Assembly (NCBI GenBank): GCA_038206725.1
Contig: JBBRAO010000034.1
Location: 1 to 32,865, forward strand
Origin: JBAXXL01 sp038206725
GTDB lineage: Bacteria > Bacteroidota > Ignavibacteria > Kapaibacteriales > UBA2268
Direction of reading: 5' to 3'
Length of the DNA: 32,865 bases
Every line of letters begins with the position of its first letter. Position 1 is the stretch's first letter. The position numbers and the translations under genes were made by a program. This document shows, piece after piece, positions 9,528-16,926 of the stretch. The notes beneath the pieces were generated by a model. The model did no database searches. It saw only the letters and a list, made by a program, of their open reading frames with translations, and had not been told where the DNA came from.

Positions 9528-11615
9528 ATGAATTTTTTAAATCCGTTGGTTTTAATTGGCTTAATTGCCGCAACTATACCATTAATATTGCATTTGCTCA
9601 ACCTGAGAAAATTGAAACGAATAGAGTTCTCAACTTTGCAGTTTTTGAAGGAACTTAAAAAACAGCAAATCAAACGGCTGAAGTTGAAGCAAATAATTTT
9701 GCTGATTTTAAGAACTTTGATAATTATCTGTCTTGTTATGGCTTTTTCACGCCCGATTGTCGAAAGTGAATTACCTGTTTTCGAGGCTTATGCAAAATCG
9801 AGCGCTGTTATAATTCTTGACAACTCAGTTAGTATGGATATAAATGAAGAACGAGGAAACCGGCTTAGCTTGGCTAAATTGGCTGTAATTCAATTGATTG
9901 ATATGCTAAGCGATGGTTCTGAAATCGGAATAATAAGTATGGCGAATCCTGAATATTCCAATTCAACAAGCCTGATGCAGGACTATACCTATCTTAAAAA
10001 ACAAATCAGTGAAATAAAAATTTCTTCAAAAAGAGGCAATTTAGCAAACAGTCTGAAAACCGCCAATGCTTTTTTGGCTTCCGCATCCAATGTTAATAAA
10101 GAAGTTTTTATAATATCCGATATGCAGGATAATATATTCAAATTGACTGAAGATGACAGCGTGAAATTCGATAAAATGAACGCCAAAATTTATGCCGTCC
10201 AAATCGGCAAAGCAAATAGCAATTCGAAAAACATTTCGGTTGATAGTTTGGATATTACTTCGAAAATAATGCGCGAAAATACTCCTGTTAATATTAATGT
10301 AGTTTTAAAAAATCATTCTGAAACGGATGCTGATGGAACGGTTTTAAGCCTGTTTTTCAACAATAAACGAGTTGCACAGCGTACCGTTGATATACCTTCC
10401 AACCAATCACGAACTGTTATAATATCTGCAATTCCAAATGAAACAGGTTCTATAATAGGCGAAGTGGAGATAGATGGCGATGCTTTAGATCAAGATAATA
10501 AACGTTTTTTCAGTTTATTGATACCTGACAAAATATCGGTTTTGGTCGTCGGCGCTCAGAACAACAATTTGCAGGCATTTTTTAACGGCATTTCGAGTAT
10601 TCAAAATGTAATTCAAACCGAATTTGCAGACGAACAACGAGCTGATGCTTCTGATTTATCGCAATACGATGTTTTAATTTTAAACGATGGGGTCTATCCT
10701 CAATCACAATTGGAAAAATTGGAAAAATATATCGAATCGGGTGGATTTTGTTACATATTCGCAAATAGTAAATCCAGGAAAATGCAATTTCAGGAATTCA
10801 TTAGAAAAATCGGATACGGTAAAATAAACGAAAGAACGAATCCTACAATGAGCGCAATCGAGTTTTCTAACGTTGATAAACTTCACCCACTCTTGGACGG
10901 AGTATTCAAAGGAACAACCGACAGCAAAAAACCGATTGAGACCCCGCTTTTGAAAAAATATAATACCGTTCAATCGGGGTATGCGATTATTTCTTTCCCG
11001 TCGGGCGCGTTTTTAGCCGAGGCAAATTATGGTAAAGGCAAAACGCTTTATTGCTCGACCGGTTTAGACGATGAATGGGGAAATTATGCCTTATCGGGGC
11101 TTTTCCCAACCTTGTTATATCGTGGAATAGTATATCTGTCAAATTCGGAAACAATTCAGAAAGCCTACTGTGTTGATGATCAAATTTTAGTACGATTGGG
11201 TAATGGTATTGTTAATCAGGATATGGTTAAAGTTTTAGATCCAGATAATTTCGAAGCCTATTATAAAAATATGCATTACGGAAGCGATGCCATAATAGAA
11301 CTCAAAAACATTGACAAATGCGGATCTTATGCTATTTTGGACAACGCAAATAAAGTCGAAGCACTTGTATCGGTCAATTTGAACCCCAACGAATCGAATA
11401 TCAGCTCCGAAGGCAGAAGAGAAAAAGTCTCAACGATGAATCAATGGTTTACGGATAATAGTAAAATTACGTATATCGAAGATTCCAAGGATTTGACCAG
11501 CGAAATCGTTAAAGAACGCCTTGGAACAGAGCTATGGAAGATTTTTGCATTATTGGCATTGTTATTTGCAATTGCCGAGATGATAGTGTCGAGATATGCT
11601 TTCAACGATCAATAG
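9528..11615 (+). CDS. BatA-domain/VWA membrane protein with glutamine-amidotransferase-like domain
   Basis: This 695-aa protein opens with the BatA/aerotolerance N-terminal domain (NFLNPLVLIGLIAATIPLIL, then LLNLRKLKRIEFSTLQFL) and a second membrane helix at about 56-73. A von Willebrand A domain follows, with the MIDAS-type DNSVS at 98-102. Further on, residues about 375-425 (YDVLILNDGVYP, LEKYIESGGFCYIF) resemble the glutamine-amidotransferase-like fold found in these proteins. The C-terminus has a third membrane helix (about 668-688). Relatives usually occur with MoxR and DUF58 genes in stress or envelope-assembly clusters; none are seen here. The large middle part should face the periplasm. 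dtd starts 30 bases later. Exact role unknown. Confidence 0.85.
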   Translation: MNFLNPLVLIGLIAATIPLILHLLNLRKLKRIEFSTLQFLKELKKQQIKRLKLKQIILLILRTLIIICLVMAFSRPIVESELPVFEAYAKSSAVIILDNSVSMDINEERGNRLSLAKLAVIQLIDMLSDGSEIGIISMANPEYSNSTSLMQDYTYLKKQISEIKISSKRGNLANSLKTANAFLASASNVNKEVFIISDMQDNIFKLTEDDSVKFDKMNAKIYAVQIGKANSNSKNISVDSLDITSKIMRENTPVNINVVLKNHSETDADGTVLSLFFNNKRVAQRTVDIPSNQSRTVIISAIPNETGSIIGEVEIDGDALDQDNKRFFSLLIPDKISVLVVGAQNNNLQAFFNGISSIQNVIQTEFADEQRADASDLSQYDVLILNDGVYPQSQLEKLEKYIESGGFCYIFANSKSRKMQFQEFIRKIGYGKINERTNPTMSAIEFSNVDKLHPLLDGVFKGTTDSKKPIETPLLKKYNTVQSGYAIISFPSGAFLAEANYGKGKTLYCSTGLDDEWGNYALSGLFPTLLYRGIVYLSNSETIQKAYCVDDQILVRLGNGIVNQDMVKVLDPDNFEAYYKNMHYGSDAIIELKNIDKCGSYAILDNANKVEALVSVNLNPNESNISSEGRREKVSTMNQWFTDNSKITYIEDSKDLTSEIVKERLGTELWKIFALLALLFAIAEMIVSRYAFNDQ

Positions 11616-11645
11616 CAAACGATTAGTATATATGGAAATTAGGAA

Positions 11646-12092
11646 ATGAGAGTAATTGTTCAGAGAGTAGCAAAGGCTAAGGTAGAAATTGATGGCATAA
11701 TAACCGGAAAAATTGATAATGGAATTATGCTGTTAGTTGGTGTTGCTGAGACCGATGATGAAAAAATATTAGATTGGATTGTCAATAAAATCATTAACTT
11801 AAGAATATTTCCCGACGAAATGGGCGTGATGAATAAATCGGTTTGTGATATAGGTGGTGGTATTTTAGTGATTTCAAATTTTACGCTTTATGCCGATGCA
11901 AATAAAGGGTTTCGACCGAGTTATTCAAAAGCCGCAAGACCTGAAATAGCCGAACCAATTTTTGATAAATTAGTAGCTAAGTTCAGGAAAACCAACATCT
12001 TTATCGCCGAGGGTAAATTTGGGGCTATGATGGATATTGGGTTGGTCAATACAGGACCGGTTACAATATTTATAGAAAAGGAAAAGCGTTAA
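11646..12092 (+). CDS. dtd: D-aminoacyl-tRNA deacylase
   Basis: The 148-aa protein matches bacterial DTD along its length. It hydrolyses D-aminoacyl-tRNA (and glycyl-tRNA-Ala) and keeps D-amino acids out of translation. It starts MRVIVQRVAKAKVEIDG and has the family core MLLVGVAETD. The usual SQFTL motif appears as SNFTL (residues about 77-81) followed by YADANKGFRPS. The C-terminal NTGPVT cross-subunit motif (about 135-140) is intact. The Q-to-N change in SQFTL is a mild variant and I expect activity to be retained. It probably shares an mRNA with the VWA gene and ends at the terminator at 12117. Confidence 0.96.
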   Translation: MRVIVQRVAKAKVEIDGIITGKIDNGIMLLVGVAETDDEKILDWIVNKIINLRIFPDEMGVMNKSVCDIGGGILVISNFTLYADANKGFRPSYSKAARPEIAEPIFDKLVAKFRKTNIFIAEGKFGAMMDIGLVNTGPVTIFIEKEKR

Positions 12093-12116
12093 AGTAATCA
12101 AAATTTTAGAGTGTTG

Positions 12117-12151
12117 AAATAGCAATCAGATAGACTGGTTGCTATTTTTTT
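12117..12151 (+). terminator. Rho-independent terminator after dtd
   Basis: AAATAGCAA (12117-12125) pairs with TTGCTATTT at the 3' side; TCA/TGG extends the stem around the loop GATAGAC. A T-rich run follows. It lies 25 bases past the dtd stop. Confidence 0.8.
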
Positions 12152-12188
12152 ATAATGAGCAATATACAACTTTATATCATTTGAAATT

Positions 12189-12218
12189 TTGTCAGGTCTC
12201 GAAAAAGTCGTATTTTTG
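12189..12218 (+). promoter_or_regulatory. Bacteroidota-type promoter of tRNA-Lys
   Basis: TTG at 12189-12191, 19 bases, then TATTTTTG at 12211-12218, matching TTG-N19-21-TAnnTTTG. The predicted start falls at or within a few bases of the first tRNA base (12222), so little or no 5' leader is expected. Confidence 0.55.
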
Positions 12219-12221
12219 AAT

Positions 12222-12295
12222 GCTTCCTTAGCTCAGCTGGCCAGAGCATCTGACTCTTAATCAGAGGGCCGCGGGTTCGAGTCCCGCAGGGAGCA
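12222..12295 (+). tRNA. tRNA-Lys, anticodon CTT
   Basis: The full cloverleaf is visible. The acceptor stem GCTTCCT pairs with AGGGAGC (one T-G wobble) and the D arm is AGCTCAGCTGGCCAGAGC. The anticodon stem is TCTGA/TCAGA around CTCTTAA, placing CTT at positions 34-36 (reads AAG). The T arm is GCGGGTTCGAGTCCCGC. CCA is not encoded. A tyrosine recombinase gene ends about 150 bases downstream pointing back at it, so this tRNA is a likely integration target. The tRNA itself is intact. Confidence 0.95.
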
Positions 12296-12319
12296 CATAG
12301 TAGTTATACACATTACTTA

Positions 12320-12358
12320 ATATAGAGTTGCCAAATCAGGTAACTCTATATTTTTTTA
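12320..12358 (+). terminator. Strong rho-independent terminator after tRNA-Lys
   Basis: 12320-12332 (ATATAGAGTTGCC) pairs with 12339-12351 (GGTAACTCTATAT), 13 bp with one G-T wobble, loop AAATCA. A run of T follows. It ends tRNA transcription before the recombinase gene. Confidence 0.85.
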
Positions 12359-12407
12359 TGTAGTCTAAAATTCTATCGAAACATATCGAATTAGATTAAA
12401 TCATATT

Positions 12408-12448
12408 AATCCTTACACAATCCTTACACAATCCTTACAATCCTTACA
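12408..12448. repeat. Four tandem copies of AATCCTTACA at the tRNA-side end of the integrase
   Basis: AATCCTTACA starts at 12408, 12419, 12430 and 12439 (spacing 11, 11, 9). The last copy overlaps the integrase stop codon. Next to a tRNA target, short direct repeats like this can be arm-type recombinase binding sites; here that is inference. Confidence 0.6.
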
Positions 12449-13514
12449 GTGCGGATAAGCGCACTTTTCTTTCGTTATTGAATTGTTTGATAAAATCACT
12501 TTCTTTATATCCAGCGGCATAATATGCTTCCTGTACAATTCTGGTGTGCCCCATTAATTCGGCAACCTTGAATGCGTTCATTCCTTCAATAAATAACATT
12601 CTATTTTCAACTAATTTTCTAATTGAATGAAAATTTTGTCCTTTATTATAAATACCCAATTCAATACAAGCCCTTTTTAATGATTTTTGTGGTGTTTGTA
12701 TGTTTCCCCATTTGAACAATTTACCATCAATATTCAATTTTTTAAGTTCATCCAGAACAATCAGTAATTCTGGATATGTTTCAATGGGGAAGGGTCTATC
12801 TTTATTATTCTTACCGTGAATGAGAATTCTCTTATCGTTGATGTCAAACCATTCAGATTTAATAGCTTCGCTAATACGCATACCAGTAATATTCATAAAT
12901 CGCACCAACAAATTCATTGAAACATTATTCTTTTTTCCAAAGTATTGAATTATTTCAAAAACTTGTTCTTCAGTAAAGATTTTCAATTCTTCTTTTTTAA
13001 AAGATGGTATCATATGATCTGAAATTGGATTTTTATCTATGTAAAATTGTTCAACAGCATAATTAAATATTCTTTTTAATACTTGGAATACTTTCCTTAT
13101 AGTGTTGGGATGTAACCTACTTGCATTGTAGTTAGCGATTATTAGGTCACGAATCTCTTTAGTTTGGTTGATATAATAATCCTTTTTTACGAAATGCTTA
13201 ACAGCCGTTCTGCACCTCTTCCGTAGTGTTAAATTTTTTAAATTCTTTGGCAAGGAAGCGAATTCTTTAATCAATTCACTTACTGTAAGGATTTCGGTAG
13301 TATTTTCAACCATTTGGGGATGAAGATATCCGAATATAGCCTTATCAAGAATATCTAAAAGAATTGCTTTATTATCTGGAGCAAACTTCATTTTGGTAGA
13401 TCGAATAATTTTATCAGCGATATTAATGTATGCAACTCCATTTCGCGAATATATGAATCCGAGATGAGGATATTGTCTTGAATTCCAATGTTGTCTCGTT
13501 CTTGGGGGTGCCAT
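12444..13514 (-). CDS. Tyrosine recombinase/integrase
   Basis: This 356-aa protein has the phage-integrase layout: a short N-terminal arm domain, a SAM-like core-binding domain (about 75-165, PNTIRKVFQVLKRIFNYAV), and a catalytic domain from about 175. Catalytic residues can be placed: Arg213 (TGMRISEA), Lys235 or Lys238 (GKNNKDRPF), His296 and Arg299 (HSIRK), His323 (MGHTR) and the nucleophile Tyr331 or Tyr332 (EAYYAAGY). All are present, so it should be active. It reads toward tRNA-Lys(CTT), the usual orientation for a tRNA-targeting integrase, and has a good promoter. The excisionase-like gene diverges from it. The CDS ends with a 6-bp hairpin (12448-12465) just before the stop. Confidence 0.93.
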   Translation of the reverse strand: MAPPRTRQHWNSRQYPHLGFIYSRNGVAYINIADKIIRSTKMKFAPDNKAILLDILDKAIFGYLHPQMVENTTEILTVSELIKEFASLPKNLKNLTLRKRCRTAVKHFVKKDYYINQTKEIRDLIIANYNASRLHPNTIRKVFQVLKRIFNYAVEQFYIDKNPISDHMIPSFKKEELKIFTEEQVFEIIQYFGKKNNVSMNLLVRFMNITGMRISEAIKSEWFDINDKRILIHGKNNKDRPFPIETYPELLIVLDELKKLNIDGKLFKWGNIQTPQKSLKRACIELGIYNKGQNFHSIRKLVENRMLFIEGMNAFKVAELMGHTRIVQEAYYAAGYKESDFIKQFNNERKVRLSAL

Positions 13515-13547
13515 TTCTACAAATCCTAAAGTGTTAATTATGAGTTA

Positions 13548-13578
13548 CAAAAATAATCTAAGATTACTACATTTCCAA
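13548..13578 (-). promoter_or_regulatory. Bacteroidota-type promoter of the integrase gene
   Basis: On the minus strand TTG (13578-13576) is followed by 20 bases and TATTTTTG (13555-13548), a match to TTG-N20-TAnnTTTG. The integrase ATG is 33 bases downstream. Confidence 0.55.
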
Positions 13579-13600
13579 ATTAATTAATATAAATTAATTT
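13577..13600. promoter_or_regulatory. Palindrome overlapping the integrase promoter
   Basis: AAATTAATT (13577-13585) and AATTAATTT (13592-13600) form a 9-bp inverted repeat with a 6-base spacer. Its left end overlaps the TTG of the integrase promoter. It could be an operator for the adjacent HTH protein, but AT-only palindromes arise easily in such DNA. Confidence 0.3.
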
Positions 13601-13751
13601 AGTTTATATTTATTTGATATATATGATGTAAATGGATAGTTCGATTCCAAAAATCCTATAATTTGATCTTTTTAATCTGTTTTTGTGAAAATAAAAATAA
13701 AAAAATTGATATATACTTTTTAATATTGGTTCAAAGTTAGAGAGTGGAAAT

Positions 13752-14036
13752 ATGGCTTTATCTAAAGATTATACAGTTAATGAATTAGCACAAGAACTCA
13801 AAATATCAATTAGTAGCGTTCTTGAAGAATGTCATTCGGGTAGAATGGAATATATTACAGTTGGCAAATCAGGAAAAAAATGGTTAATATTCGAAGAAGA
13901 CGTTGAAAAATGGAAAAAATTAAAAAAATCAATGAATAACCCAAAATATAATCCCACCAAAAAACAGATTAAGGCCGATTATGTTCGACGTAGGATTGAC
14001 CCACCTGACATAGATGTTGACAATTTATTTTCGTAG
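13752..14036 (+). CDS. Small helix-turn-helix protein, excisionase-like
   Basis: This 94-aa protein carries an N-terminal MerR/Xis-type winged HTH (YTVNELAQELKISISSVLEECHSGRMEYITVG, roughly 8-40) and a wing reading KKWLIFEEDVEKWKK. That is the usual arrangement of helix_turn_helix_17/excisionase proteins. The basic, lysine-rich C-terminal tail (NPKYNPTKKQIKADYVRRR) may contact DNA. It is divergent from the integrase. By position it is a plausible recombination directionality factor or repressor; sequence alone cannot separate these. Confidence 0.72.
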   Translation: MALSKDYTVNELAQELKISISSVLEECHSGRMEYITVGKSGKKWLIFEEDVEKWKKLKKSMNNPKYNPTKKQIKADYVRRRIDPPDIDVDNLFS

Positions 14037-14093
14037 GAAAGATATGAATATAATAAGTGTTTAATTTCAAAAAACCATTCCTCAATGCTGATT

Positions 14094-14283
14094 ACACGCT
14101 CCTAATAAGCTCATCAACGAGTTTTAACAGCCTTTAATTGGCTCATCAGTAATTTATGTAAACATTTGAATCAAATTCGAGAGACGGGATTGATAGGGCA
14201 AAATCAATAAGTATTATTTTTTCGTATAGAGACATCGAAAAATTCTTTTAAAAATTCATAATTCTGGAACAAAAGAATTTTTA
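14094..14283 (+). repeat. Diverged direct repeat, copy A
   Basis: It aligns with 19006-19274 in three blocks: ACGCTCCTAATAAGC versus ACACTCTTAATCAGC; a middle block around GGGATTGATAGGGCAAAATC versus GGGATTTATGGGGCGAAATC; and the end block. The end block shares TTCTTTTAAAAATT and TGGAACAAAAGAATTTTT. Copy B has roughly 70 extra bases between the middle and end blocks. Together with copy B it brackets the chimeric helicase module. Confidence 0.7.
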
Positions 14284-14354
14284 CACAAATAAACCAAAAA
14301 AAGTAAATATTTTTGAAATTGTGGAAAACAATTTTGCATAAGTATGAATTTAGT

Positions 14355-14385
14355 TTGTAGTTTGTATTAAAATTGATTAAATTTG
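14355..14385 (+). promoter_or_regulatory. Bacteroidota-type promoter of the chimeric helicase operon
   Basis: TTG at 14355-14357, 20 bases, then TAAATTTG at 14378-14385. The ATG is 30 bases downstream. This suggests that the damaged module is still transcribed. Confidence 0.55.
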
Positions 14386-14415
14386 AAAATTGATATAAAT
14401 TAATAAATTGATAAT

Positions 14416-16926
14416 ATGCTTTTAGACAACAAAACACAAACGGAAGAAAACGAGTTTTATAAAGTATTTGACTTTATCAAGAATTACACAAAGCAAGGTG
14501 ATCTTGACCTTGTTACAGGTTATTTCTCCGTTAATGCCTTGGCATTAATGAATGATGACCTGAGTCAGGTTGAAAAATTCCGAATGATTTTAGGTAATCT
14601 TATTCAGGATGATTCCCAGATAAGCAAAATTATAGACTTGTTAAACGGCAACGCTGGTATTGAAAACACGCTTTCATTAAGTGTAACAGCAAAAAAAGCA
14701 GTATCTTTTTTGGAACAAGAAAAAGTTTCTATAAAAAATATTCAAAAGAATTTTTGTCACGCAAAAACCTATATCTATACCGATAAAAACAGACTCCAAA
14801 ATTTTTACATTGTAGGTAGCTCTAACCTTACTGATGCGGGTCTTGGTATCAAAGACAGTAGTAACGTCGAATTAAATACAGCCAAGCACGATTACGAAGG
14901 TGATTTTAAAGAGTTCAAAAACTGGTTCAAGTATCAATGGGAAAAAGTTGCTACCGAAAAAATCGAATTACCCGATAAAACAAAAGTGGAAGTTAAAGAG
15001 TATATAATTGGGCTTATAAAGAATCTTTTCAAAGAGTACGAACCGAAGGACTTATATTATAAAGTATTATATGAACTTTTCAAAGAAGATTTACTATCAT
15101 TAACGAGTGATGTTGATTTTAAACGAGAAATTGAACACCTAAAAGTAACCGAAATTTACCGAACACTTTTTCCATATCAGCAAAAAGGAGCTTTAAATCT
15201 AATTTCAATGCTTCAGAAATACAATGGTGCAATTTTAGCTGATGCCGTAGGATTGGGAAAAACTTGGACTGCATTAGCTGTGATGAAATATTTTGAAAAC
15301 AAAGGTTATACGGTTTTATTATTATCACCCAAGAAATTAAAACAAAACTGGGAACAATATCAAGTCGGAAATAAATCAAGATTTGAAAAAGATGAAATAA
15401 ATTTTTATGTTCGGTTCCATACCGATTTGCAGGATACAAGACTTGACAACTATACCGATAAAAAATTAGGCTACTTTCAAAGAAGGCAAAAACTTTTAAT
15501 CGTAATAGATGAAAGCCACAATTTGCGGAATGATAAATCATCCAGATATAAATATTTAGTAGATAAAATTTTATTACCTGAAAGAATAAACCGAGATGTG
15601 AAAGTGCTGCATCTTTCAGCAACGCCTATCAATAACAAACTTATTGACATTAGAAACCAATTCAAGCTGATTGCTAAAGGAAGCGATAGCGGATTCGAAA
15701 ATTCAGGATTAGGAATCGGGAGCTTGGAATCTATTTTTAAAATAGCCCAAAAGGATTTTAATGAGTGGTGTGAATCGGATTCCAAAATAATATCTGATTT
15801 TATATCGAAACTTAATCAGAAATTCTTTGATTTAACAGATGCTTTAATTGTTGCAAGGACAAGAAAGCTGATTGAAAGTGAATATGGAAAAATGAATTTT
15901 CCAGAGAAAAGTGATCCTATAAACGAATATATTACAATTGAAAACTTTGGCGACCTAAACTCATTTGAAGATATTTTAGATGCTCTTAGAGTAAATCTGA
16001 CCGCATACAGACCATCAGAATACATTTTGAATTTAAAAGTTGAAAGTGTATTGGAAAATCCACAACAACGTGAAAAGTTTTTGGTCAAGATGATGTATAT
16101 CCTGTTAATGAAGAGATTGGAATCGAGCTGGTTTTCTTTTAAAAACACAGTTAATAATATTTTAAATCATCATATCAAGGCTTTAGCAAAAGTTGAATTG
16201 TTTCTTAGTCATAAAGTTGAGGCATCAATTGCAGATGACTTTACAGATGAAGAAAATGAAGAATTAGATGATAGTATTCTCGAATCAGAGAATTACAACC
16301 CCGATGAGCAACCAATTTCGTTAGGTAAGAAAAATCCTATTCCGTTAAGTTCAATAACAAACATTGATAATTTCAAGAAACATTTGGAAGGTGATATTAA
16401 GAAATTAAAATTTTTGCAGGCAAATTTGGTTAAATTTGAAAATGATTTTATTGACTTAAAACATTCTGAAAGTGTTGAAGCCAAAAAAATATTGTTGAAT
16501 AAAAATGATATTTTATTTAATAGAACAAATAGTATTGATTATGTAGGAAGGACAGCAATTTTTCGGAATTATCATAGTCCTTTATCATTTGCGTCTTACC
16601 TTGTTCGATTAATTCCAAATAGATTGGTAAAAGCTGAATATTTGAATTACTGGTTGAATTTTCCTACTACTCAGTTAAAACTCAAAGGTATTGCTTCTAT
16701 CGGGGTTCACCAAGCTAATATAAATCCAACAAATCTCGGTAAATTCAGAATTGGTATTCCAAACATAAAAGAACAAGAACTAATTATTGATAGAATTTTA
16801 AAAATCAATGATTATCTAACATATGAAAAAAATCAGCTCTTAAAACTTTTGAAAATCAAAAACGGCTTAATGCAGGATTTATTAAGTGGAAAAGTTAGAG
16901 TGAATGTTACGGAGGTTGCGAACTAA
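14416..16926 (+). CDS. Chimera: PLD nuclease-SNF2 helicase front half fused to HsdS C-terminal half
   Basis: This 836-aa ORF joins two unrelated families. Residues about 1-180 are a PLD-like nuclease domain: a single HxK motif (HAK, 115-117) and GSSNLT at 134-139. Residues about 245-600 are the first RecA-like half of an SNF2/DEAD-type helicase: FPYQQKGALNL, Walker A DAVGLGKT (276-283), DESH (365-368), SAT (401-403) and the family stretch LMKRLESSWFSFKN. The second helicase half (motifs V and VI) is missing. From about 685 the sequence is the second target-recognition domain and terminal helix of a type I HsdS: NDILFNRTNSIDYVGRTAIF, IGVHQANINPTNLGKFRIGI, KNGLMQDLLSGKVRV. The junction maps near 16459-16486. 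A deletion that fused two genes in frame is the simplest explanation; an ATP-driven helicase is unlikely to work without its second half. The stop overlaps the next start (TAATG). Confidence 0.85.
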   Translation: MLLDNKTQTEENEFYKVFDFIKNYTKQGDLDLVTGYFSVNALALMNDDLSQVEKFRMILGNLIQDDSQISKIIDLLNGNAGIENTLSLSVTAKKAVSFLEQEKVSIKNIQKNFCHAKTYIYTDKNRLQNFYIVGSSNLTDAGLGIKDSSNVELNTAKHDYEGDFKEFKNWFKYQWEKVATEKIELPDKTKVEVKEYIIGLIKNLFKEYEPKDLYYKVLYELFKEDLLSLTSDVDFKREIEHLKVTEIYRTLFPYQQKGALNLISMLQKYNGAILADAVGLGKTWTALAVMKYFENKGYTVLLLSPKKLKQNWEQYQVGNKSRFEKDEINFYVRFHTDLQDTRLDNYTDKKLGYFQRRQKLLIVIDESHNLRNDKSSRYKYLVDKILLPERINRDVKVLHLSATPINNKLIDIRNQFKLIAKGSDSGFENSGLGIGSLESIFKIAQKDFNEWCESDSKIISDFISKLNQKFFDLTDALIVARTRKLIESEYGKMNFPEKSDPINEYITIENFGDLNSFEDILDALRVNLTAYRPSEYILNLKVESVLENPQQREKFLVKMMYILLMKRLESSWFSFKNTVNNILNHHIKALAKVELFLSHKVEASIADDFTDEENEELDDSILESENYNPDEQPISLGKKNPIPLSSITNIDNFKKHLEGDIKKLKFLQANLVKFENDFIDLKHSESVEAKKILLNKNDILFNRTNSIDYVGRTAIFRNYHSPLSFASYLVRLIPNRLVKAEYLNYWLNFPTTQLKLKGIASIGVHQANINPTNLGKFRIGIPNIKEQELIIDRILKINDYLTYEKNQLLKLLKIKNGLMQDLLSGKVRVNVTEVAN

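Larger units (their letters stand above)
14037..14415. other. Gene-free stretch holding repeat copy A and a promoter
   Basis: These 379 bases contain no convincing gene (a 77-codon minus ORF is AT-rich noise). They hold the direct repeat copy A (14094-14283), ending in a perfect 12-bp inverted repeat (14238-14249 with 14271-14282), and then the promoter of the chimeric helicase gene. Confidence 0.6.
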
